Shown here: positions 1-35,100 of the stretch, piece after piece
Layout of the letters: every line of letters begins with the position of its first letter
Numbering within the stretch: position 1 is the first letter of the stretch
Assembly: GCF_949628215.1 (NCBI RefSeq)
Contig: NC_134279.1
Span: 77,816,830 to 77,880,829, forward strand
DNA length: 64,000 nucleotides
DNA from: Phalacrocorax aristotelis
Taxonomy: Eukaryota > Chordata > Aves > Suliformes > Phalacrocoracidae
Direction: 5' to 3'
Notes under the pieces: model-generated
Database searches by the model: none
The model's input: the letters and a program-made list of their open reading frames with translations, nothing else
What the model was told of the DNA's origin: nothing
Translations under genes and position numbers: made by a program

Positions 1-1446
1 AACTTCAGATGGGTAAAACTTGGGGTAGGTGTTTATTGCTGTAACTCTATAAATACCAGTTTTGAATGTAATGTCTGATTTAAAAACCTTCTGGAGCTGA
101 TCCAGGATACTATTGCTTAAGAGTTGAATGAGGGAGTGTGTGGGTCAGTTATTCAGCTCAGGTGACAGCAATTGCATCATGTTGATTGTGGGGGTAATCA
201 GGAATAGTTTCCCTTTGTTCTTTAATAGAAACATGTCACTTCTAATCCTAAACAAATGAGGAATTGGGCAGGATGTAAATGAGATGGTTGATTTATAGGC
301 CCTTTAGTGAGCACCAGGAGGAAAGTTTGTTAGTGAAAATTAGGTAGAGATGGGTTGAAACAATTGCCCGGTGTGACTGACTGGTCAGGCATTTTGAAGA
401 GTATCCGCTAGTGGTAAAGGATTTAACCTCTTCAGGAAACTACTCTCACAGCCTGCAAACAGTCTGAATAAAACTAGTAGTGGATATCCCATGTTGATAC
501 TGCTAGTAGTGCATCATTGGTGTTCTATTTTGACCTGTTAATGGTCAGCAAATAGACAACTCCTCTGGAGAAACTAACAAAAGAATCACTTAAAGCTAAA
601 TTTGAGTTGTAGATTGTTGTCTTGCCTGTGTTGGCTCAACAACAGAGAAGAGATTTCTTTACGTAGAAGCCTTATCCCAATAATGCAATGGAGAAGATTG
701 CTTTTCTGACATCTTGACTAAGACTACTAGCTCTTCAGCCTTCTGCTTCTTACAAATAGCAGAGCAGTCCTTGGGGAAAAAAACAAAGGCCAAACAACCC
801 AAAAGCTTTTTCTTTTTATATTAGCACTCTGAGCCATTGGTAAAAACTTGCTCTAAACTTTCTAGTTCAGAGTTGATTCTAAATGTTGTCAAATGGCTTG
901 TTTTAGAGAGAACACATAAAAAAACCTCTAAAATATAAATAGGTGATGCTGAATAACTATGATTTAGATGTAGCTGAATCTGTTTTTATTCATATGAACA
1001 TTTTATAATGGTGTCTTGAGACGGATGGGATCCTGGCATTATTATCATAAATAGAGACATAAGACTTAAAATATTTGCATTTATGTCTGCTCAGGAGTAC
1101 TTATAAGTTGCTGCTTCTGCAAACTTAAAATCCTAAATTAAAAAATGGATGGCTCAGTTAAACTTAGTGCTCATTAGCAAAACAAAGCCAGATTGTTTTC
1201 AGAACAATATAAAAATGGACATGGAGAGCTCACTTCAGTCTGGCTTGCAGGTGGTCAGTCCCAATTAGTGGCAAGGAAATGATACCTGCCTCAATAAATA
1301 CAATATCATCAGAGCTGAAGGACTACAGAGTAATGAGAAACTTTTTGAACTTGTATGAATTGCTGCTTTCTTGTTTCTAAATATTATGGGGTTTTGTTAA
1401 AAGCATTGTCCTTAATACCAACTTCTATATTTTTTTTCCTAAATAG
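1..1446 (+). other. KDM3A: KDM3A intron (5' part outside window)
   Basis: AT-rich intronic sequence leading to a T-rich acceptor that ends in TAG at 1444-1446. I looked for the preceding KDM3A exon (the segment ending near human residue 151) and did not find it here. No repeat or RNA gene was recognised. Confidence 0.75.
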
Positions 1447-25604
<24,158 letters not shown>

Positions 25605-27355
25605 AGTAGAAAGCCTTAACCACACACTATGGATCAGAAGCGTTGGCAGCTGTTTTAACTCCTCAGTCAGGACCTCTGTGGACTTTGGGATTATATGAAT
25701 GTTACCTCATCTTCCTTTCAGCAGTACCAGAGGATCATGGTACTATGTTCTGTGTATTCTTCCAATGTTTACAAACCTGATATGTATATGTAGTAATATG
25801 TATGGACTGTGGCGTGCAACCGCTCAGTTGCAACAGAACTTTATATGGAGTTGCTCTCCAAACTGTACAAAATACCTCCTAGAGAACTGTCGGAAACTAT
25901 TCCAAATTACTCATTTGAAAAATATTATTCAAGACATTGTAAAGCTCCAATTTTTAAAGTTTATTTTGGGGTGGGAGGAAGTATGGAGTCACCCAATTTA
26001 ATAACCAATTTACATAAAAACAAGAATGCAGTTCTGGAATTTCACATTAACATAGAACTAGCATTTAAAAGTAGCTTTAAGCTATTGTATAGTAACATAG
26101 AGATGGGAGTTAACCATCTTTAGGTAAATGTATTTAAATTTCTAAATGTTAAAAGAAACTTTTAATCGAATGTCTTCTGTTTGAAACTGCTCTTTAATTT
26201 GAACTGATGTTTAATTCTCTGGTTTTTAACACTGAATGGTCTACATAAAATTCTTCTATTTCAGATATTGTTCCTTGCCTGGCTTCTTCAATTTACTCTT
26301 TAAAATGTAATTAATTTGATGGCAGTGCTTTGAAACGCAGAAGTAAATACTGTTCATACTGCTGTTCACAGTATCTGAAGGCTTAGTGTATTGGATGTTG
26401 TGACAGATGTTTATAGCTGGTATTTTTGGTTAACTGAAGTGTGGTGTAGCTTGACTGCTGCTCCTCAGGCAGGGCCAGTTCCATGGTCTGTGTCAAATGA
26501 GTTTTGCAGCTTCAGTCTTAAATAGCACACCTGTCTCCAGAACTAGAGAGAGACTGAAAACACAAAACAGGCACAGGGGTCAAGACTGGAAAAGTTCACC
26601 TCATCTACCAAGATCAGCTGTGACAAGGCAAACCTCTCTGCTCTTCAGTGCCCTTCCCAGCCCAGCAGCACAGAGGAGAGCTGTTGGGAAGGCCCAGGCA
26701 GGAAGGGAACCTCCTACTCAGCCAAAAGTCACTTTTCTGAACTTTGTCACAGACTGACCAGCTCTGTGCAAATTCCCCTCCCTGTAGTGCTTCACCTGCT
26801 GCTAATGATCAGCACTAACTGTTTTGAGTCTGTCTCAGGAGATGGTATTTTTTTTTTGGTAAAAACTTCCTCTTACCCATCAGTGTCTGCAGTGGAGTTG
26901 AGCCTGCAGGGAATTGCAGGGAGGAGGAGCCTCTTAAGTTAATGTGGGGTAGTAAAAGGTTTGTCTGCTGTGAAAAGGTGCATCTGCTTCCTCAAAACTG
27001 AGGTGAAAGCAGGCAACTGAAGCAGCAAAGCAAAAAGGAAGCTGATGTGTGGCAATTGCCTGGCCCAGGCCTGAAGGCTGGCTGCAGCACCTGTTCCTGG
27101 GGAGGTCCCTTGTCTGCAGCTGTGACCAGTTATGGCTCACTGTGGGAGGAGTTGAGGCACTTGCGAGGCAGCAGTGCAAGTGCTGTGATGTTCTTGCATG
27201 GGGAAATGTTCTGGCTTGCCAAGCTTAGGCGCCAGCTTGCTGCTGTGTCCTGTGGCAACTTCCCTCCATCTCTACTTGCTGCTGAGGCCTCTGACATTAG
27301 ACTGACTTGTTTCTAGTTGCTTCAGCTGGCTTTATTTCTGTAGAAGAGCAATAAA
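25605..27355 (+). other. KDM3A: KDM3A 3' UTR (extent uncertain)
   Basis: After the stop the sequence is AT-rich up to about 26460, typical of a 3' UTR. In that part I see only variant hexamers (CATAAA, AGTAAA). The first canonical plus-strand AATAAA I found is at 27350-27355, which would give a 3' UTR of about 1.75 kb. A shorter UTR using a variant signal is also possible. No repeat recognised. Confidence 0.55.
27331..27355. terminator. Facing poly(A) signals between KDM3A and CHMP3
   Basis: TTTATT at 27331-27336 is AATAAA on the minus strand, and AATAAA at 27350-27355 is on the plus strand, only 13 nt apart. They could end KDM3A (+) and a long form of CHMP3 (-). Inferred from hexamers only. 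Confidence 0.4.
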
Positions 27356-28593
27356 CCCTTGATTTGGCATTTCATACTTCACTAGTGAAGTATCCTTAAA
27401 GGCAACGCTTTAGCTGAATGTTCTTTCTTGCAGTATCAAATCTGAAGTAAATGAAACAAAGCAGTCCAGTTGCTTTGCTTGGAGCCAGCTGGAGCACCTG
27501 TGGGGAGCTGGTGCCAGGTGTCTTGCCTCCCAGTGAGAGAAATGAGTCACACCGGTCTTACATGTGCTTCTGTGCACACTCTGCTGTGAAAGGCTCTGTT
27601 GCAGTTGGATTTTGACCTACCTTACCCATGTGCTGCTGTTCACTCTGGCTTTATTGCAGCTGTTATCTACCTGATCTTACCAGCTCTTCAGCTGCTTTTG
27701 TTTTCTGTCTGCTCTGTCCTCTTGGGATTTTTGCTTCTTGTGGTCTTAAATTGTCCCGTTTGCTTGCTTTTTATGGCTGAAACTGACAGTTGTTGGACAC
27801 CACCCAGGTGTCTGTCCTTCTACCCTTGCTGTTGGAAAACACAATTATTTATAGACTTAGTTTTCTTTTGGTAAGTCTTCCTTAAAATTAGAAACTCTTC
27901 CCTTAGCCTATGAGGCTGTTATGGCATTGCCATGGCGGGGGGAGATACAGTGGATACTTGTTTTGCCAGCTTGCCTTTTGTCAGTCTCACCATCATGAGG
28001 CTCTCCTTGAGAGGAGATGAACCTTCCCTCTGACACTAAAAGCGTGCTGTTTCAGCAGCAGCTGGCTTTGCACTGCTTGTGGGACAGAGAAGTGACAGTA
28101 CCTGGAGTGACTAAGCTGCCAGGGCTGACATTTGCATTCTGGGAGTATGACTTACAGGTGTCTGGGAGTGAGAAATCAAAAACAAAAGCTGCTGGAGGTG
28201 GCCAAGATCAAAAGGGCAGGGCCTGGGCAGGTCTGGAAGCCTCCCTGGTGGTGGCTCCTAGTAGCAGAGGCAGGCAGCTGCACTGAGGAGTGGTTCTTGG
28301 CTGCAGCAGAGCTCCTCAAGGAAAGCTGCATGGCTGGATGGGCAGCTGGGCCTGCCTTTGCTAAATAAGGCTCTGCTATGATTATACACCACCTGGACAG
28401 CACAGGAAGAGAGCAGCTATTTAACAGCTGCTCTGAGTGAAAGTTTTAACTATGCTGTGAAGGTCCTAAACGTTCTAACAAAACCAAACCTGCTATAAAA
28501 CCACAAGGGAGCTGTTAGAGGTGGATATAGCTTGTGAAAAGCATTAAGTGATGCAAACTAAACTGATGCACAGAAGCAACTGTTAAGAGCAGC

Positions 28594-28602
28594 TTTAATA
28601 AA
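28594..28602 (-). terminator. CHMP3: Probable CHMP3 poly(A) signal (overlaps a plus-strand AATAAA)
   Basis: TTTAATAAA reads ATTAAA on the minus strand (28599-28594), about 395 nt past the CHMP3 stop, and AATAAA on the plus strand (28597-28602). It is the nearest good hexamer for CHMP3. Cleavage is not shown by the sequence itself. Confidence 0.5.
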
Positions 28603-28993
28603 ACTTGTAGTGAGTCAGAAAAACAAAGATCTTACCACTGAAGGCTTTTGGTAGCAGATCAAGCTGAAGTGCCTCGTAGAGAAAGATGGTACTTGAAGCT
28701 AAGAATGTATTTCAGGGCTTTGTATCTAAAAGTACACAATGTGACACCACCATTGCCATTTCACCACAGCCTCTCACAGGGGAGGCGGGCTGAACAGAAA
28801 AGGGTAAGAATCTCTACAAACCACACTCCCCAAGAAGTATATTACAGTAGTTTCTTGGAGAACACGTTCCCCAGGAAGAGAAAAAAATATATTACATAAA
28901 GTAGTCTCGCTTAAGTTTTGCATTTTGAATGTAGAACAGAATATCCCATTGCACGCACACAAAACAAGGCAAACTGTACACATTGGCTCATCC

Positions 28994-29127
28994 TTAGCTA
29001 CGGAGGGTCGCTAACCGCGACTGCATTGCTTCGATGTCTTCCTCCTCATCAACTGCAGCGGCTGCTCCCATGGGCTCAGGCTCTGGAAGGGCATCTGTGA
29101 CTTTACTGGGTGCTTTACCCAAGGCCC
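28994..29127 (-). CDS. CHMP3: CHMP3 last coding exon (acidic linker, MIM1)
   Basis: Encodes GALGKAPSKVTDALPEPEPM, a Glu/Asp-rich stretch (DEEEDIEAMQ) and SRLATLRS, then TAA (28996-28994). The C-terminal LxxL-type helix is the MIM1 that recruits VPS4/AMSH-type MIT domains. The acidic run is shorter than in human, which explains the 218 versus 222 aa. Confidence 0.96.
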
Positions 29128-32100
29128 CTGCAAACAACAGACAGGCCTGTTAGCGTACATCAGGTCTCCATTTAATCATCTGCACCTTTCAGGTACAGAT
29201 ATTTAAAATAATTCAGCCTGTTACTCAAGGTGACACGCAAGAATAGTTTGTTGGGGGACACAGCAGAATGGAGCCTGCTGAGGGGGGAGCAGCTCCCACT
29301 GCCTGCCTGGTGGGAAGGAGCTGCTCCCAGCCAGGAATAAAAGGAAAGCAGGATGTGAGAAACAGGAGAGGGCAAGAAGCCAGAAGCAGGGCACAAGGTA
29401 ACAGCAGGAGCCAGGGCACAGCGCTTTCAGCGTGTTACAGCTGAACGCAGCTCCAGTACTTCATTTGTCGCACCAAGTCAGAAGAAATTCAGGTAAGGAG
29501 TGTGCTAAGTGTGACCTAGTCAAATAACTAAACCAGTAGATCATTGCTTTGTGAGCTATAAGGCAGAAGTTGGGCATTTTGGGTTGGCTTTTGGCTTTAG
29601 GGGTTTTTGTTTGTTTGTTTTGTGGGTTCCCCTGCCAACAACTCAAGACGCTAACAGCATTTTACAGCCAGGAATCACAATGCAGCCTAAGACCCAGGGC
29701 ACTGCAGCTGAGTTTATTTCCTGGCTTTGTTAGTGTATCTAGTCAATCATACAAATTTCACCTTGTTAAGAGGAGCCACCGTACAAACGGTGATCTGTTA
29801 AGGCCTTAAGCACAAAGCTGCACAGACATCAGCTGATCCACGCTACTTAGGCTTTGCTGGACTGCACCAGCCGCCTCAGCCAGTATTCCCCGAGAAACCA
29901 GTTTGTCAGAACACACTGCCTGTTAGCAAAGGCACCGGCACCACTGAGAGAGCACAGGTAAGTCAGAATAGACGATTTAGTCTGCTGCGCCTTACTGAGC
30001 AGAGTGGGGCAAGGCACCGCTCTTGGCAAACACACACGCACTCACCGGCCGTAATTTCAAAAAGGATTTTGTCAATTTCCATCTCTGCTTCCTCTTCCAT
30101 TTCCTCCTGGTCCTCCAGGCTTTCAAAGGTGTCCTCCAGCATTTCCTCTATAATACCAGCCTAGCAGAAAACAAAAAGGCAGTGTATGATGCCCTGGGAA
30201 ACAGCAGCGTAAGAGGACGTATTTCCTGCTTTCCAGATCAGGTTACGCCTATTCAGGTGTTCAAGAACCAATTGCCGGCTGCTCGAGCCTTCCCGACAGA
30301 GGCTCTTCTGCTGCACCAGGGCTGGCCAACATGCTTGCCTGCAGTTTAAGCCATATCTGTACAACCGGTGCACAGGAAAAGCAGAAAGAAAACTGAGGAT
30401 TAAATACACACGTTCTCACTTTGAAACCCCCAAGCTATTATTTATTGTTATTGCATGTCTAAATGCTGACAACCCAGCGTGCTCCAAGCGTGTGAAATAC
30501 AGCCGCAAACCTCAGTTGCGAAGTGTAAATTGTGTAACGCTGTAAAATTAGTGTGACACAGGTCCCCCTTTTTTCTATCTGCGTTTGAAAACATCCCTTT
30601 GCAGGGCCTGCAACTGCAGTCTGGCCAAATTGTTCTGGTGCACAATGGTGAAATTACTAAAAAATAAGGTGATCTGGCCTAAACTAGCGTGTCAGAATAG
30701 AGGGGGAAGCAAAACAACTTTGGGAGTTGAGAAGAAAATAACCACCACAGGGAAGCAGCATACTTTAAGATCAGAGCAGTTCCATCAGATGGAGACACTA
30801 AACTAGGTGTTTTACACCCAGTATCAGAATAGTCATCTGGCCTAAGGTGGGGCTTTCAGCTTCCCACTCCACAATAGGCTGCCGTAGGTCTGTCTTAATG
30901 GACATTTTTGTCCCTGAACGCAGGAAGTTCAGCCTCCCCAGAACAGAGAGAAGCTCAGGGACATGGGCAGTCACCAGGCACAAGTGCGAGCCCTTGGGAT
31001 GAGGATGACCAAACCACAACCGCTCTGTCTGATCTTTCTCCTTCCATCCTCAACCTGAGGAGCTGTTTTGGCTTCAAGCTTTACACCAAATGTATCACCG
31101 AGTCAGGGTTTTCCCCACATACAGTAACTCACTAGAAAGTCCCCCGCTATTAACGTGCAACCTTTATTTCTGTTTGTCAGGGCTCCCAAAAGCCCTCTGA
31201 CAAAGGGCCCACCAAAGCGATTGCACACTAACAACCACCTCTTGTTCACCCAAGCCTTATTTACGGTGTAGATCTTACCTTCATCATCTCTTTGGACAAC
31301 TCCCTCATCGTTGCTTGGATTTCAGGGATTTTCACTAGATTCTGCATAGCTTTCATGACTTCTGTGCTCTTCTGCAATGAACCTGCTACTCTCAGGACAG
31401 CTGTGAAGGAGCACCATAGAAAAGCTTGAATGATCCATGTGTCACCAAAAGCAGAGAAATTATATCCTCCCTACATGGACAGAACAATTTGATTTGGATT
31501 CTATGATTCTACTTGGAAGGCAGGGTAGCGTTGGGTTGACGGTTGGACTTGATGACCTTAGAGGTCTCTTCCAACCTTAATGATTCCATGATTCTAGAAA
31601 TTTGTTTGCATTTAGGCAATTTAATTATAAAGAAGAAATGGCACCCTGCTTCTTCATTCTTGTCTACCATCCTGGAAAAGCTCAATTCCTACCCACATCA
31701 GAAAAACTACATTTCTAGCAAATATACTGGTCCTGTGTGATTACCTGGAGCAACCCAGACTGCCTGCAGAGAAACTTCAACCCACTCACGCTCTGGTTCA
31801 TACAGAGAGGTCCCTGAGGAGCTCCTGCCCGTGCCCCTCAGCAGCCAGAGGGCTTGCTGAGGGTTTCACCAGTGGAGCTGCTGCCCAGCTCCATGCCTGA
31901 CTGTTGGCCCAACTAGTGACCTTCCGCCTGGCACTGGGTACTGGACATGACCTCTGGCAGAAGTTCTAGCACAATAGTTTCACAGCAAAGAAGCAAAGAA
32001 GCTGGAAATAAGCGTATTTTAAACTGAATTTAACAATACTCTTTCCAGAGGCTATTCTCATAATACAGCTTAAAAGCTCTTCTCATATACATTGCTATAC

Positions 32101-35100
32101 CAAGATCAAAATGCAATAGTTAACGGTACTTTGAGGTTCCTGAATTGTGCTGTCTCACTTTGTGGTTTCCCAGCCATGGAGAACTCACCCATTTGTATAT
32201 AAAATGGTCACTCCTCAATGAAATAAAATGAAAAATAATACATGCTGTACCTTCATTTTAATACTTAATTTCTGTAAGAACATTACACTTGTAATGTTAA
32301 CAAACTAACAGAAATCTTGCCTCTAGCAGTCATTTCCCCAAGAGGATGCAAGTTAATACAAACCCCAGACTGAAATTTAGATTCCTTCCTATCACTTGGG
32401 TAAGTGTCTCGGAACGTTCCCAGTAAGGTGAAGATGCTGGTAGCAGTAATAAGGAGTTTTTCATAGAATCACAGAATGGTTTGGGTTGGAAGGGCCTTTA
32501 GAGGCCATCTAGCCCAACCCCCTGCAGGGAGCAGGGACACCCCCAACTAGATCAGGTTGCTCAGAGCCCCATCCAACCTCATCTTGAATGTTTCCAGGCA
32601 TGGGGCATCGACCACCTCCCTGGGCAACCTGGGCCAGGGTTTCACCACCCTCACTGTAAAAAACTTCTTCCTTATATCCAGTCCAAATCTATTCTCCTTT
32701 AGTTTAAAACCATCACCCCTTGTCCCATCACAACAGGCCTTCCTAAAGAGGTGGCCCCCATCCTTCCTAGAGTCCCCCTTTAAGCACTGGAAGGCTGCAA
32801 TAAGGTCTCCCCACAGCCTTCTCTTCTCCAGGCTGAACAACCCCAACTCTCTCAGCCTGGCCTTGTAGCAGAGGGGCTCCAGAGCTCGGATCATTTTTCC
32901 TTTTAAGGGACACCTCAAGCTGCACAGATGGCCCCTACTTCCCCTTCCTGAATGAGGTACATGGGGAGCCACATTTGACCTATCATAAGATTACACTTCA
33001 GGTTCACATTGCAACACCCAATTTGTCACTCATCTAGTGATAAAATCGACCAGCACCCGCTGGGGTGGGGGGAAATGCTTTGACATTTCAGCGTGTCGGC
33101 CGCCACCAAGTCTGGCCCTGTCGTTAATGCTTTCTGCTCTGCTCGCCTTGCAGACTGGAATGCTCTAAGGTATGGAAAATACTGCAGGAAGCCTATTCCG
33201 ACATATTCCTGATGTGGATAAGGAATGAGGGAAATACGCTGGTACCAGGGGAGCACAAAGGACCCAGCAGGTTTTACGCAGAGCTAGGCATTAAGCCACA
33301 GGGCAAATCAATTCATCCCCATCAAGGAAATCAAACACTGCTCCCCCATCTCCATTTAGGCCTTCGTAAGCGTCCCAAGACTCTTGCTAGAGAAATAACA
33401 ATATACAAGATGAAGGGAATTCTACTGAAGGAAATAAACACGTTACAGAACCTGTCAAAATCAGTAACAACAACAGGCTCCACACGGATACAGGGGTATT
33501 AGGCACGCGTTCCAACTGTTTAGGAACGCACACTAAAAACATGCCCTGGATCATTGGAAGAAAGTTCTGTTTCAGAGCACGTGATTCTCATGTCACTGCA
33601 CCCATCAGGCTCTGAGGAGAGGTGTTAGATTATCTGTTGAGCAGCTAGTCAGAGGAAACAGAAAGCCAGTGAATATCTAGGGAACAATGTGGGGTGGGAA
33701 CCCCAGGAAGCTAACGGGGAGCTCCCTGACTATGCCAGAACCCAGGGTGGGAAACACATCCAGGGAGGGCAGTGGGGAGACGTCTCCTGCAGGCTCACGG
33801 GGGTTATTGCCTACAGGGATACAGGCCTCAGTATGGGATGTGGGGGAGAAAGAGCATTTTTTGAACCAAGAAAAACTTATTATGGAATCTTTTAAGGGGA
33901 TTGCAGGAATGTGACTGAACATGAGAAACTTTTTATTGAATGTTTAGGGGAAGGACTGAGGGCGGAGAAAGGGAGGGATCAAGGTGGAACAGGGAAGACC
34001 ACAAACCTCAGGGGCCTACAGGTCCAAGTACCAGCGGCCCAGGCAGAGGAAAAACCTGGGGCCAGTTACCAGAGAGCTCGCCAGCTTAGACTGAGCGTCT
34101 GAGAGCAGCTGCTGAACAACCCATGCACTGTGCATACATGTGTATATGTGTACTCTACTAGTGGACCTCAGTCCTAACCAGCGAAGAGGGAGACCAGGAC
34201 TGAGCTGTCGGTGCTGTTCACATTTGTGTGAGAGCTGCATGTGTTTACACGGGTGCTGTTAAAGGCATTGCTGTGAGCCTGTGCGGCCATGTGTGCCTGC
34301 TGGTGCTCAGCCTGGCTGAATGTGGGGACATGGAACTGCAGCAGCCTCACACCTCTGGGTCCACTACAGCATGAATTTCCCCAGGTCCTGAAGCCCACTG
34401 GAATAAGCTGCCTTTCATAAGAGTAGGACTGCTTCCAAACTCAAGCCCTGCCTGCCTTTCACCTTGGTTCATAAATATCTAAAGGGTGGGTGTCAGGAGG
34501 ATGGGCCAGGCTCTTTTCATTAGTGCCCAATGACAGGCCAAGGGGCAGCGGGCACAAGCTGGAACACGGGAAGTTCCACCTGAACATGAGGACAAACCCC
34601 TTCCCTGTGCGGGTGCCTGAGCAGGGGCACAGGCTGCCCAGAGAGGCTGTGGGGTCCCTTCCCTGGGGACATTCACCCCCCGCCTGGATGCGGTCCTGTG
34701 CCCCTGCTCTGGGTGTGCCTGCTCAAGCAGGGGGTTGGATGGGATGGTCTCCAGAAGTCCCTTCCACCATTCTGTGATTCTCTGTAATGGAAACCCAGAC
34801 CTCACCCCTGAAGCTAGAAGCACTCAGAAGGTGTTCTTACCAAGCTGGTTCTTCATCCCCATGAGAACAGAGTTCATGTGAGCTTTGGATGCATAGAGTT
34901 TGCTTACGGCCTTCCGAGAGCGGATCAGTTCCTTTGCCAAGATCACACACACATCTTTCTGACCCTTTTTGGCAGCATCCTTTATTGACCGCTTCACCTT
35001 CTCCTCTTCTCTCTGGATATCTGGAGCGCAGAAAAGCACAGCAAATGGGAACAAACCACTAAGGATTTGGAAGAGAAACCAGTCATCAGTTGGGGTGTAT

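Larger units (their letters stand above)
31401..34840 (-). other. CHMP3: CHMP3 intron rich in CR1
   Basis: 3.4 kb intron holding three CR1 3' ends (31499 +, 32462 -, 34469 +) and an unassigned G-rich, possibly repetitive stretch at about 33680-34460. The rest (31600-32460, 32900-33680) is plain intron. Confidence 0.8.

Noticed and set aside
25605-28993. An additional gene between KDM3A and CHMP3
   Set aside because: ORFs there are short and dissimilar to known proteins. The region is explained by two 3' UTRs and intergenic DNA.
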